From Pedobacter sp. PF22-3 (GTDB taxonomy: Bacteria; Bacteroidota; Bacteroidia; Sphingobacteriales; Sphingobacteriaceae), in contig NZ_JAPIVP010000009.1 of assembly GCF_026239555.1 (NCBI RefSeq), forward strand, positions 124,001-188,000: a stretch of DNA of 64,000 nt, read 5' to 3'. Every line of letters starts with the position of its first letter. Position 1 is the stretch's first letter. A program made the translations under genes and the position numbers. Shown here piece after piece: positions 27,621 through 37,833 of the stretch. The notes below the pieces were generated by a model. It was not told the DNA's origin, did not search any database, and saw only the letters and a list, made by a program, of their open reading frames with translations.

Positions 27621-28058
27621 CTAAGGTACCTTAACCGCTTGCCTACCAAGCAATTTCCAACCAGTCTTTTCTTTACTCCAGATTAAAAGAATATATAAAT
27701 TTACACTCCCTCTTACGCCCTTATCATTGGTTTCTGCCATTAACTTATGCCTTACCAGCGCTGTATTTCCCTGAATAATTGTTTTTGGATCGCCCAGCGT
27801 AATATCTTCTAGAAAATCAGATTCACCAGAAAGCAGCGAATGCATAAATTCTTGTTTAGTTTGCACTTTCCCGCTGGAGTGGCCATAACTCAAATTATGG
27901 AGTAACAACTTATCTAAGCCCAGGCTATCGGGATTAATCATTAAGCCAATAAGTTTATCTACCGCTTCGTTAACTTCTTTTTCTGCATTCGTTTTTTGTG
28001 CATAGCAAAAAGTTGTAGAAATTAGTAAACACGAAAGAATTAAAAGTTTCCTGATCAT
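27621..28058 (-). CDS. Secreted NTF2-like/SnoaL-fold protein
   Basis: 145 aa with signal peptide (1-20, 'LISTTFCYAQ'). The mature part fits the NTF2-like DUF4440/SnoaL fold: an N-terminal helix ('EKEVNEAVDKLIGLMI'), 'LLHNLSYGHSSGKVQTKQEF', and a C-terminal strand ending 'IWSKEKTGWKLLGRQAV'. Such proteins are small periplasmic binding or enzyme-like domains with no single function. It stands alone, convergent with the preceding gene and divergent from the alpha-2-macroglobulin gene. Confidence 0.8.
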   Translation of the reverse strand: MIRKLLILSCLLISTTFCYAQKTNAEKEVNEAVDKLIGLMINPDSLGLDKLLLHNLSYGHSSGKVQTKQEFMHSLLSGESDFLEDITLGDPKTIIQGNTALVRHKLMAETNDKGVRGSVNLYILLIWSKEKTGWKLLGRQAVKVP

Positions 28059-28271
28059 ATCTGGTCATTTAAGGTTGATGAAGTAAACTTATCCAAAAGC
28101 ACTTAAATGAGCAACATATTCGTTATAATTTTCAACATTATTTCTTTTAACATCGATTTTAGCTAATTTTCAAATGAAATATGGATTTGCGGTTAAAACG
28201 CATCAATTACGGCATGGCAATTGCTCCAACCGCTGCATTATATTGCTCATTTATCTTAACGAATTTCATTT

Positions 28272-31200
28272 ATGGAACAACCATCTACCTATCAATCGTC
28301 CTCAAAAAAGAAATTTATTTTTATTGGCCTGCTTGCTGTTTCGATAGCGGCAATTGTATTTATTTATTTTAATAGAAAAAAGAAAAGCTTCGAAGAAAAT
28401 CAGGCTTACGCGAAATATATCGAAGCTTATACTTCCGGTACCATTTCTAAAAAAAGTTTCATCCGGGTTCACCTGGCCAATGCTGCAACAGGCATGCAGG
28501 ATCTGGGTAAAGCAGATACACGCGAGCTTTTCGACTTCTCTCCTTCTATCTCGGGAAAAACCTTTTGGATAGACCCTCAAACCGTTGAGTTTAGACCTGA
28601 TGAAAACCTTAAACCTGGTAAAAATTACGAGGCTACCTTTAAACTTTCGGAAGTTTCGGCTACAGAAAAAGGTCTGGAGGATTTCGATTTCGATTTTAAA
28701 GTAATTACCCCAGGGCTAATGCTCTCTCAAAACGGATTGGTTTCACAGAATAATACTTCTTTGGATTATATGAAACTTACCGGCGAGGTAACCACTGCCG
28801 ATGTGGAAGAAACCAGTAAAATAGAAAAAACGCTTTCGCTGGATTTTGATCAGAAATTAAAAATCAAATGGCAGCACGACCCTGCTAAAAATAGTTCTAA
28901 ATTCACCATCGATAGCATCAAAAAGACGGGCAACGATCAAAATCTAAAAATAGAATGGAATGGTGATGCTATTGACGCAGATCAAAAAGGTGAAGTAGAA
29001 GTTCGTGTTCCCGCAGTAAATAAATTCGAAATCCTGGATATGAAGGCCATTCAGGGTGAAGAGGATTATGCTTTAGTGCAGTTTTCAGAACCGATTGGTG
29101 TTGGCCAGGATTTAACGGGTATGATTACACTGGGCAATCTAAGCGATGTTAGGTACACCATTGATGCCAGTCAGGTTAAAGTGTATGCCCCAGAAGAATT
29201 AAAAGGCAACTATACCTTAAGTGTTAATGCCGGGGTTGAAAATATCAATGGCAAAACATTAACAAGTGGTAAAGTAGCCAATCTTGTTTTTGAAGATAAA
29301 TTACCTGCGGTTACCATTGCCGGTGCAGGCACTATTTTACCGAATTCAGGAAAATTGGTTTTACCTTTCGAGGCGATTAATTTAAAGGCCGTTGATGTGA
29401 CGGTGATCAAGATTTACGAGAATAATATCCCTCAGTTTTTTCAAACCAATAGTTATAAAGATGGTAACGAATTGCGCAGGGTGGCGAAACCTATTCTACA
29501 AAAAACGGTACGGTTAGATGAAGATAAAGCACTTAACCTTCACAAAAAGAACCGCTTTACACTTGATCTTGATAAAATGATCCGTACAGAACCAGGCGCA
29601 ATGTACAGGGTTACCATTGCTTTCAGACAGGAATACAATGCTTACAACTGCAAAACCGGAGAAGAAAAAACCGATGGTAGCGACGAAGATGCAGAATATG
29701 GTGATAACGAAGGTTATGGTGAAAAAATTGATGAGGATGATGATTTCTGGCAGCGCTACAACAACTATTACCCGCGAAATTACAAATGGAATGATAAAGA
29801 CAATCCATGTACACCATCTTTTTATACCAACGAGCGCTGGGCCAGCAGAAACTTAATTGCTTCTAATATAGGTTTGGTAGCCAAACGTGGGAATGATAAC
29901 AGCATGTTAATTGTGGCAACCGATTTATTAACCGCAAAACCATTGAGTGGTGTAAACCTGGAGTTAATGGATTATCAGAAACAGATCATCTTTACGACTA
30001 AAACTGATGGTGATGGTTTTGCCAGATTTGACCTGAAAAGACAGCCGTTTTTATTGATCGCTAAAAATGGATCAGAACGTGGCTACCTTAAATTAGACGA
30101 TGGTAGCTCATTGCCTTTAAGCAGGTTTGATGTAGGTGGCGATGTAGTACAAAGCGGCTTAAAAGGCTTTATTTATGGAGAACGTGGCGTTTGGCGTCCG
30201 GGTGATAGTTTATTTGTTTCTTTTGTTCTGGAAGATAAACTCAAAAAACTGCCGGCCAATTATCCGGTAACCATGGAGTTCTATAATCCAAAAGGTCAGC
30301 TTTACAAAAGATTGATTAATGGCAAGCCTTTAAATGGATTCTACACCTTTAAAACCGCAACAGAAAGTACTGCGCCAACCGGTAACTGGATGGCCAAAGT
30401 GAAGGCTGGTGGTGCAACATTTACCAAAACCTTAAAAATTGAAACCATCATGCCAAACCGTCTGAAAATTGATTTCAACATTGGCAATAAAACATATTTA
30501 AGCACAGGAACTTCTGCCGCTACCCTATCTGCCAAATGGTTATTTGGTGCGGTTGCACAAAATTTAAAAGCAAAGGTTGATGTGAACTTAAACACCACTG
30601 AAACTAAGTTTAAAGGCTTTGAAGGTTTCAGTTTTGATAATCCTACGGTTAACTTCCAATCGCAGGTTAAAACCATTTTTGAAGGTACTTTAAACCAAAA
30701 CGGTACCGCTCAGATCAACACCAACCTAAACGAGAACAATACTGCTCCTGGTGTATTGAGGGCAAACTTTACAACCAAGGTTTTCGAACCTGGAGGTAAT
30801 TTCAGTATCGATAATTTTAGCATTCCTTATCATGTGTATAACAGTTATTTGGGTATCCGCACCGAAAAAGGCGACCGCTTAAGCGGTATGCTGGTTACCG
30901 GAAAAGAACATAAAGTTGAAATTGTAAATGTAAATACCGACGGGAAACTATTGATTGGCACCAAAACCGTTACAGTAGAACTATATAAAACCCAATGGCG
31001 CTGGTGGTGGGAACAGGATGACCAGTATACGTACGCCAACTTTACCCAAAACCAATACAACAAATTAGTTGAAACTCATCAGGTAAACTTATTTAACGGA
31101 AAAGGAAGCTGGAATTTGCGTGTTGACGAACCAGAATGGGGCCGTTATTTAATTCTGGTACGCGATGTAAATGGCGGACATGTTACCGGAAAATCGGTTT

Positions 31201-33863
31201 ACATCGATTGGCCAGGATGGGCTCAGCGCGAACAAGGCAGTAATCCAACAGAGGCCTCAATGCTATCTTTTACAGCTAATAAAGAAAAAATCACCGTCGG
31301 AGAAGATATCACCTTAACTATACCAACAGGTAAAAATGGAAGAGCACTCATCTCGATTGAAAATGGAAGCCGCGTATTAAAAACCTTCTGGGTAGATACC
31401 AAAGCTGGCCAAACACAATTTAAATTCAAGGCAGAGAAAGAAATGGCCCCTAATGTTTTTGCCAACATTACTTTATTACAACCCCACGCACAAACCGTTA
31501 ACGATTTGCCAATTAGAATGTATGGTGCTATTCCGCTTTCTATTGAAGATCCGCAAACGATATTAAAACCGACCATCAAAATGGCCGATAAAATTAAACC
31601 GGAAACTGAAAACACCATCACCGTGGCCGAGCAGAACGGTAAAGCGATGACTTATACCATTGCGCTGGTTGATGAAGGTTTGCTTGACTTAACTCGATTT
31701 AAGACACCAGATCCGCATGGTGCATTTTATGCCCGCGAAGGTTTAGGCGTTAAAACATGGGATTTATTTGACTATGTACTTGGCGCATGGGGTGGAAACT
31801 TAGAACGTATTTTAAGTATTGGCGGTGATGGTAGCATCAACAAAAACCTGAATCCAGCAAAAGCCAACCGTTTTAAAGCAGTAGTTAAATTTATGGGGCC
31901 ATTTACTATTGGTAAAGGCGAAAGTAAAACGCACAAATTTAAATTACCACAATACATCGGTGCGGTAAGGGCAATGGTAGTTGCCGGACAAGATGCGGCA
32001 TATGGCTTTGCTGAGAAATCGGTTCAGGTTAAAAAACCTTTAATGGTGTTGGCTACCTTGCCAAGGGTTATTGGTCCTGGTGAAAGTTTCACGTTACCGG
32101 TAACTATTTTTGCTACTGAGAACAACCTTAAAAATGTATCGGTACAACTGCAGGCAAGCAATTTAATTGTTCAGGGCAGTAACAAGCAACAGCTTTATTA
32201 TAAACAAACAGGCGAACAGATGACCTATTTTGAGGTGAAAGCACCAAATACAGTAGGTATTGCCAAAGTAAAAGTGATTGCACAAAGCGGCGCTGAAAAA
32301 ACAGTTTACGATGTAGAAATGGATATCAGAAATCCAAACCCTTATGTAACCAATGTAGTTTCTGCAACCGTTCAGCCACACACCAAATGGGCTGTAAATT
32401 ATTTACCGATTGGGATGTCGGGTACCAATTCTGGTTCGCTAGAGGTATCTTCTATCCCGGCGATTAATCTTGGCAAAAGATTGAGTTACCTCATTCAATA
32501 TCCACATGGCTGTATCGAGCAGACTACTTCTGGCATATTCCCTCAGTTATTTTTAGATCGGTTAAGCCCATTGAACGAACAACAGAAAGCCAAAACAGAG
32601 AAAAATATCAAAGCAGGAATAAACAGGCTGAAAGGTTTCCAAACTACAGATGGCGGTTTATCTTACTGGCCCGGAGAAGGTACATCTGATGAATGGGGAA
32701 GTAATTATGCCGGTCATTTCTTAATTGAGGCACAAAATGCGGGGTATACGCTACCTGTTGGTCTTTTAGATGAACTATTACGCTTTCAAAAATCAAAAGC
32801 CACAAACTGGGCACCTAATAGTAATAATTTTTATGGTGGGGATTTATCGCAAGCATACCGTTTATATATGCTCGCGCTAGCTAAAAAACCAGAAATGGCT
32901 GCCATGAACCGGTTAAAAGCATTCCAGTATTTATCTGTGGCAGCGAAATGGCGTTTGGCAGCGGCTTATAAACTTGCCGGACAAAATGAGGTAGCACAAA
33001 ATATGATCAGAGGTTTAGATACATCTATACAGGCCTACAAACAATTGGGTGGAACTTATGGCTCTGATGTGCGTGATGAAGCTATGATTTTAGAAACGTT
33101 GACCCTACTTGGTCAGAAAGCAAAAGCCGCAGGTTTATTGCAGCCTTTAGCAGCTAAACTAGGCGAAAACACCTGGTATAGCACGCAAACAACGGCTTAT
33201 AGTTTGCTGGCTATTGCTAAATTCTGTGGATCAAACCAATCGGCAAATAAACTGCAATATCAATACGTACTGGATGGAAAGTCAGCTCCTGTTAATTCAA
33301 ATCAATATATTAATAGTACGCCTGTAACCTTTAAAGGAAATACCGCTTCGGTTACTAATAATGGAAACAATGTACTTTTTGTTCGTTTGGTTTTAGAAGG
33401 ACAACCAGTTGCTGGTCAGAATAACTTTTTACCTAACCGTCCTGATGTTTTAGATATGAGCGTAACCTACAAACGTTTAAATGGAAAAGTTTTAGATCCT
33501 ACTACCTTAAAACAAGGAACAGATTTTTATGCAGAGGTAACGGTAAAAAATCCTGGTCGGATGGGCTACTACGAACAGATGGCATTAACGCAGATTTTCC
33601 CTTCGGGATGGGAAATTATCAATACACGTGTAAATGATAACCAAAGTATCTTGGCTTCATCTCCTTTCACCTATCAGGATATCAGGGATGATCGTGTTTT
33701 CACTTATTTTAATGTAAGAGAAGGCGAAAGTTTGGTATATAAGGTATTGCTTAATGCCTCTTACCTGGGCAAATACTATTTATCGGCAGTTCAATGCGAA
33801 GCGATGTATAATAATGATATTTCGGCAACCGAGGCAGGAAAATGGGTACAGGTGGTGAAGTAG
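28272..33863 (+). CDS. Bacterial alpha-2-macroglobulin, thioester-containing
   Basis: 1863 aa. An N-terminal membrane anchor (about 14-34, after 'SSSKKK') keeps it in the inner membrane facing the periplasm; there is no lipobox. Several MG beta-sandwich domains occupy the N-terminal half ('RGVWRPGDSLFVSFVLED' is the MG3/MG4-type landmark). Then comes the A2M core ('GFAEKSVQVKKPLMVLATLP') and a thioester domain with C1414-I-E-Q1417 in 'YPHGCIEQTTSG'. The C-terminal receptor-like domain ends near 'KYYLSAVQCEAMY'. Known members trap proteases and protect the envelope. The downstream pbpC gene is the partner conserved from E. coli yfhM-pbpC onward. Acidic low-complexity at about 455-500. Confidence 0.95.
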   Translation: MEQPSTYQSSSKKKFIFIGLLAVSIAAIVFIYFNRKKKSFEENQAYAKYIEAYTSGTISKKSFIRVHLANAATGMQDLGKADTRELFDFSPSISGKTFWIDPQTVEFRPDENLKPGKNYEATFKLSEVSATEKGLEDFDFDFKVITPGLMLSQNGLVSQNNTSLDYMKLTGEVTTADVEETSKIEKTLSLDFDQKLKIKWQHDPAKNSSKFTIDSIKKTGNDQNLKIEWNGDAIDADQKGEVEVRVPAVNKFEILDMKAIQGEEDYALVQFSEPIGVGQDLTGMITLGNLSDVRYTIDASQVKVYAPEELKGNYTLSVNAGVENINGKTLTSGKVANLVFEDKLPAVTIAGAGTILPNSGKLVLPFEAINLKAVDVTVIKIYENNIPQFFQTNSYKDGNELRRVAKPILQKTVRLDEDKALNLHKKNRFTLDLDKMIRTEPGAMYRVTIAFRQEYNAYNCKTGEEKTDGSDEDAEYGDNEGYGEKIDEDDDFWQRYNNYYPRNYKWNDKDNPCTPSFYTNERWASRNLIASNIGLVAKRGNDNSMLIVATDLLTAKPLSGVNLELMDYQKQIIFTTKTDGDGFARFDLKRQPFLLIAKNGSERGYLKLDDGSSLPLSRFDVGGDVVQSGLKGFIYGERGVWRPGDSLFVSFVLEDKLKKLPANYPVTMEFYNPKGQLYKRLINGKPLNGFYTFKTATESTAPTGNWMAKVKAGGATFTKTLKIETIMPNRLKIDFNIGNKTYLSTGTSAATLSAKWLFGAVAQNLKAKVDVNLNTTETKFKGFEGFSFDNPTVNFQSQVKTIFEGTLNQNGTAQINTNLNENNTAPGVLRANFTTKVFEPGGNFSIDNFSIPYHVYNSYLGIRTEKGDRLSGMLVTGKEHKVEIVNVNTDGKLLIGTKTVTVELYKTQWRWWWEQDDQYTYANFTQNQYNKLVETHQVNLFNGKGSWNLRVDEPEWGRYLILVRDVNGGHVTGKSVYIDWPGWAQREQGSNPTEASMLSFTANKEKITVGEDITLTIPTGKNGRALISIENGSRVLKTFWVDTKAGQTQFKFKAEKEMAPNVFANITLLQPHAQTVNDLPIRMYGAIPLSIEDPQTILKPTIKMADKIKPETENTITVAEQNGKAMTYTIALVDEGLLDLTRFKTPDPHGAFYAREGLGVKTWDLFDYVLGAWGGNLERILSIGGDGSINKNLNPAKANRFKAVVKFMGPFTIGKGESKTHKFKLPQYIGAVRAMVVAGQDAAYGFAEKSVQVKKPLMVLATLPRVIGPGESFTLPVTIFATENNLKNVSVQLQASNLIVQGSNKQQLYYKQTGEQMTYFEVKAPNTVGIAKVKVIAQSGAEKTVYDVEMDIRNPNPYVTNVVSATVQPHTKWAVNYLPIGMSGTNSGSLEVSSIPAINLGKRLSYLIQYPHGCIEQTTSGIFPQLFLDRLSPLNEQQKAKTEKNIKAGINRLKGFQTTDGGLSYWPGEGTSDEWGSNYAGHFLIEAQNAGYTLPVGLLDELLRFQKSKATNWAPNSNNFYGGDLSQAYRLYMLALAKKPEMAAMNRLKAFQYLSVAAKWRLAAAYKLAGQNEVAQNMIRGLDTSIQAYKQLGGTYGSDVRDEAMILETLTLLGQKAKAAGLLQPLAAKLGENTWYSTQTTAYSLLAIAKFCGSNQSANKLQYQYVLDGKSAPVNSNQYINSTPVTFKGNTASVTNNGNNVLFVRLVLEGQPVAGQNNFLPNRPDVLDMSVTYKRLNGKVLDPTTLKQGTDFYAEVTVKNPGRMGYYEQMALTQIFPSGWEIINTRVNDNQSILASSPFTYQDIRDDRVFTYFNVREGESLVYKVLLNASYLGKYYLSAVQCEAMYNNDISATEAGKWVQVVK

Positions 33864-34378
33864 TTTATTGCTAATGGTTCGTGGAGACACGAACCATGGC
33901 ATTTAGTTCAAGCAACGGTTCTACCAAAGCATCGGTTTGTGTCTTCACAAACCGAAATTTAAACTATTTATTACCTAAATTTTTCAACAAAAATAAAGCT
34001 AATATCAATGGATAAATTATTTGAAGCCAGAAGAAAGAATTATATCGAAATTGGAAAAATTTATTTCTGGACAGCAACCATCAATAAGTGGCAAAAATTG
34101 CTCAGCCTCGGTTCGTGTCTCCACGAACAGAAATTTATAAAAATTAAATGAACGAAACGCAAGAATGGTTAGTGGAGACACGAACCATGGCGATGGAAAA
34201 GGACGGGTTGAGGTTATAATTATTGAATAAAAAAAAACAAAACCATTTTGTAGCGAGATGCTACGACTAGAATAGCTACGACTTAAAAATACAAATATTG
34301 CATGTCCTAGCGAGACGCTAAGATTAGAGTTAGCCTTGGTCCGTGTCCCCACGGACCGAAATTTATATTAACAATTAA
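33864..34378. repeat. Array of five hairpin repeats between the A2M and PBP1C genes
   Basis: 515 bp without a gene. Five short hairpins share the GTTCGTG-TCTC-CACGAAC design: 33874-33897 (arms ATGGTTCGTG, loop GAGA), 33933-33954 (CGGTTTGTG, loop TCTT), 34111-34128 (GTTCGTG, loop TCTC), 34165-34188 (one mismatch, loop GAGA) and 34338-34357 (GGTCCGTG, loop TCCC). Stems vary with matching changes on both sides, and copies occur in both orientations. Three are followed by GAAATTTA. Two further short palindromes, TAGCGAGATGCTA (34251-34263) and TAGCGAGACGCTA (34308-34320), belong to another family also seen at 56822. Confidence 0.8.
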
Positions 34379-36751
34379 ATGAACAGAACACCAAAAGCTT
34401 TCCTCATTTCCGATTTTATATGCTTTGCATTGCTTTTGGTTTTTCTTTTTTCGCTGCCATCAAAACTTTTCAAAACACCTACCTCCTATGTTATCGAGGC
34501 CAGCAATGGTAATTTATTAAGTGCAGCAATTGCGAGCGACGGACAGTGGCGTTTCCCTGTAGCTGATAGTGTTCCCGTAAAATTTAAGGATTGCATTATT
34601 GCTTTCGAAGATAAAAGATTTTATAACCACTTTGGCGTAGATATATTGGCCATGAGCCGAGCCTTGCGACAAAACTGGCGAGCTAAAAGTGTGGTAAGCG
34701 GTGGTAGTACATTAACCATGCAGGTAATCCGTTTATCACGAAAACAAGACCGAACGGTTTGGCAAAAATTATTGGAAGTGATTTTAGCTTTTCGCCTGGA
34801 AATAAAATATTCAAAGGAAGAAATTATAGGTCTATATGCAGCTAATGCACCATTTGGAAGTAATGTGGTGGGATTGGAAGCTGCAAGCTGGCGGTATTAT
34901 GGTCGCGATGCTAAAACGCTTTCCTGGGGTGAAATGGCCACGTTAGCTGTTCTGCCCAACAGTCCATCATTGGTTCACCCAGGCAAAAACTCGACCAGGC
35001 TTATCAAAAAAAGGAATGATCTACTGGATAAACTGGCTCAGTTAAAATACATCGATCAGGCAACCGCAAACTTATCGAAGCTAGAGCCTGTTCCGGGCAT
35101 GCCTATGCCCCTGCCCCAAAATGCCCCACATCTACTGAATCGTTTTAAAATAGAACGAGCAAATCTTGAAATTGCTTCTACCAGAATTACTTCCACATTG
35201 GATGAAAATATACAATTAAAAGTTAATGCCATCTTAAAACGATACAATAACCGTTATCGGGCAAACGATATCAATAATATTTCGGCACTGGTACTTGATG
35301 CCAGAACAGGCCAGGTTGTAAGTTATGTAGGTAATATCTATCAACCAGAAAATACCGAATTGCAAAGTCATGTAGATATGATTAAAGCTCCGCGAAGCCC
35401 TGGTAGTACCTTAAAACCTTTACTTTATGCCAGTATGATGAACGATGGCTTCATATTGCCACATACCATAATTCCAGATATCCCTACTCAAATAGCTGGC
35501 TATTCGCCACAAAATTACGATCTTGGCTACGATGGCGCTATTGCTGCTGATAAAGCGCTGAGCCGTTCTTTAAATATTCCTGCAGTAAAAATGTTGCAGC
35601 AGTATAAGTATGAACGTTTTTATGATAAATTAAAAAAACTGGGCATAGGAACATTGAACCAGCCAGCAGATCATTATGGTTTGTCGTTAATTTTAGGTGG
35701 CAGTGAAGTTACCATGTGGGATCTGGCCAACACTTATATGGGCATGGTGAGAACACTAAACCATTTCAATACCTATAAAGGTCTTTACAATCCCGAAGAT
35801 TACAAACAGGCAAGTTATTTTAACAATAAAACTAAAGAAGAAAAAGGCTATCAGCGCAATTCATTTTTAGATCATGGCGCCATATGGGCAACATTTAATG
35901 CTATGGAAGAAGTGATGCGCCCTGGAGATGAAGGTTTGTGGGAACAATTTTCCTCATCGCAAAGAGTAGCATGGAAAACCGGTACCAGTTTCGGTTTCCG
36001 CGATGCCTGGGCAGTAGGCTTAACACCAAATTATGTAGTATGCGTTTGGGTGGGTAATGCCGATGGTGAAGGCCGTCCAGGATTAGTGGGGATAGAGGCG
36101 GCTGCGCCAGTACTCTTTGATATTTTTAGATTGTTGCCCAATGGTAAATGGTTCGAAACACCTGTAACCAAACTAAAAAAACTTAACATATGTAAACAAA
36201 GTGGTTATAAAGCAGGAGAATATTGTACCGATGCGATCCAAGAACTTGTTCCGGTTGCGGGAGAAAAAACAGCCGTTTGTCCTTTTCACAAACTGGTTCA
36301 TTTAGACAAAACAGGTACTTTCAGGGTTACCGATCAATGTGAAAGCACATCAGAAATGCAGCACAAAAGCTGGTTTATTTTACCACCAGCTATGGAATAT
36401 TATTACAAAATAAAAAATAGCGATTATAAATCGCTCCCTTCTTTTAAAGCTGGCTGTGACCTTTCAGGTGGAAATAGTGTAATGGAAGTTATTTATCCTA
36501 AAAATAATGCGATAGTCTATATTCCATTAGAACTAGATGGATCAAGAGGTAAAATCGTAATTAATGCAGCACACAGAAATCCAGGTGCTAAAATATATTG
36601 GCACATTGATAACGAATATGTAAGCACCACCACAAATTTTCATCAATTGGCCATTACTCCGCCGCCCGGCAAACATACTTTGACCCTAGTTGATGAGAAT
36701 GGAGAAAGGCTGGTACAGGTTTTTACGGTTTTGGATAAAGAAAAGAAGTAA
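34379..36751 (+). CDS. pbpC: Penicillin-binding protein 1C
   Basis: 790 aa bifunctional class A PBP. Membrane anchor (about 10-28), GT51 glycosyltransferase with catalytic E77 in 'EDKRFYNHFGVD' and 'SGGSTLTMQVIRL'. Transpeptidase: S343-T-L-K346 ('GSTLKPL'), S397-L-N399, K533-T-G-T-S. A C-terminal PBP1C-specific beta domain ('IYPKNNAIVYIPLELDGS') is about 700-785. It polymerises and cross-links peptidoglycan in the periplasm. It pairs with the upstream alpha-2-macroglobulin gene, the conserved A2M-PBP1C unit, though here the two are separated by 515 bp of repeats, so separate transcription is possible. Confidence 0.96.
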   Translation: MNRTPKAFLISDFICFALLLVFLFSLPSKLFKTPTSYVIEASNGNLLSAAIASDGQWRFPVADSVPVKFKDCIIAFEDKRFYNHFGVDILAMSRALRQNWRAKSVVSGGSTLTMQVIRLSRKQDRTVWQKLLEVILAFRLEIKYSKEEIIGLYAANAPFGSNVVGLEAASWRYYGRDAKTLSWGEMATLAVLPNSPSLVHPGKNSTRLIKKRNDLLDKLAQLKYIDQATANLSKLEPVPGMPMPLPQNAPHLLNRFKIERANLEIASTRITSTLDENIQLKVNAILKRYNNRYRANDINNISALVLDARTGQVVSYVGNIYQPENTELQSHVDMIKAPRSPGSTLKPLLYASMMNDGFILPHTIIPDIPTQIAGYSPQNYDLGYDGAIAADKALSRSLNIPAVKMLQQYKYERFYDKLKKLGIGTLNQPADHYGLSLILGGSEVTMWDLANTYMGMVRTLNHFNTYKGLYNPEDYKQASYFNNKTKEEKGYQRNSFLDHGAIWATFNAMEEVMRPGDEGLWEQFSSSQRVAWKTGTSFGFRDAWAVGLTPNYVVCVWVGNADGEGRPGLVGIEAAAPVLFDIFRLLPNGKWFETPVTKLKKLNICKQSGYKAGEYCTDAIQELVPVAGEKTAVCPFHKLVHLDKTGTFRVTDQCESTSEMQHKSWFILPPAMEYYYKIKNSDYKSLPSFKAGCDLSGGNSVMEVIYPKNNAIVYIPLELDGSRGKIVINAAHRNPGAKIYWHIDNEYVSTTTNFHQLAITPPPGKHTLTLVDENGERLVQVFTVLDKEKK

Positions 36752-36914
36752 TTTCAAATGCTAGCCACATTTTCATACAGATAATGTCAAATCGCTTAAC
36801 AGAAAGAAATTAAATTTACCGCAAGTTTTTACGCTTCCATATTGCATTCGATAGCTAGGGGATGTGGTTTAGAAACAAGCATTTTTGCACGCTATAACCC
36901 CATAAATAAAAAAA
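36752..36914. other. Short non-coding spacer after pbpC
   Basis: No gene or clear terminator; AT-rich. It leads directly into the 229-bp tandem repeats. Confidence 0.4.
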
Positions 36915-37606
36915 TGCTTTTTCAAATAGTCAGCTGATTTTACAGCATAAAACATGGTAATAATTGTGGGCTTATATGCGTTTATATTCCTATATGATTT
37001 AAGATTGGGAAATGAACGTCAAGTGGTCTTGGCGGCTTTTGGCCCTGCTTTCCGTTATAAGCACCGCTGAAAAAGCGGAGGCTTTCACTACAATCAGGTT
37101 TAACAACCAAGGTTTGTGCACTGCAACCCCGCAAATGAAAAACTGCTTTTTCAAAAAAACAGCTGATTTTACAGCATAACACATGGTAATAATTGTAGGC
37201 TTATATACGCTTATATTTCTTAAATGATTTAAGATTGGGAAATGAACATTAGTGGTCTTGGCGGCTTTTGGCCCTGCTCAGTCATAAGCACCGCCTGAAA
37301 AAGCGGAGGCTTTCACTACAATCAGGTTTAACAACCAAGGTTTGCGCACCCTGCACCCCGCAAATGAAAAACTGCTTTTCAAAAACACAGCTGATTTAAC
37401 CATATAACACATGGTAATAATTGTAGGCTTATATGCGCTTATATTTCTTAGATTATTTAAAACTGGGAAATGAACGTTAAGTGGTCTTGGCGGCTTTTAG
37501 CCCCGCTTTCCGTTATAAGCACCGCTGAAAAAGCGGAGGCTTTCACTACAATCAGGTTTAACAACCAAGGTTTGTGCACCCTGCAACCCCACAAATGAAA
37601 AACAGC
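36915..37606. repeat. Three tandem copies of a 229-bp non-coding repeat
   Basis: Units start at 36915, 37144 and 37373 (each with TGCTTTTTCAAA or a close variant) and the third fades at about 37606. Copies are roughly 90 percent alike with small indels. Inner landmarks recur in each: CAGCTGATTT (36931, 37160, 37388), 'ACATGGTAATAATTGT', 'GTGGTCTTGGCGGCTTTT', the hairpin CCGCT-GAAAA-AGCGG, and 'CAATCAGGTTTAACAACC'. Short ORFs in the units (products with 'KPDCSESLRFFSGAYNGK') lack start signals and are broken differently in each copy, so the unit looks non-coding. Confidence 0.85.
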
Positions 37607-37833
37607 ATTGGCCATCTAGCCCCCTGATCGTTGCAGGCGGGCGGTTGCAGCGTTTACCCTGCAGCAATGAAGTACGAGGCAGCGAAGCGTATAAACAGAA
37701 AACGGGAAGAAACTTATTGATGAGCACAAACTTCGCGCTACAAATGCATCAATCATTTTTGAAATAACGTAAGTAAAAATCCAAAAAATCTGAAATCAAT
37801 ACATTATTCAGCCCAAATTATTGAATCAGTTAA
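37607..37833. repeat. GC-rich repeat-like tail after the 229-bp array
   Basis: About 37615-37735 is GC-rich relative to its surroundings ('GTTGCAGGCGGGCGGTTGCA', 'GCAGCAATGAAGTACGAGGC', 'ACTTCGCGCTACAAATGC'). It has the look of a dispersed Bacteroidota intergenic element. No gene supported. Confidence 0.4.

Noticed and set aside
28181..28372. Plus-strand hydrophobic short ORF overlapping the A2M start
   Set aside because: It overlaps the well-supported A2M start in another frame and has no start signals of its own.
36915..37606. Tandem repeats as a CRISPR array
   Set aside because: Unit is 229 bp without alternating unique spacers and no cas genes are present.
36982..37727. Short minus-strand ORFs inside the 229-bp repeats
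   Set aside because: Frames differ and break between copies; they follow the repeat, not a conserved protein.
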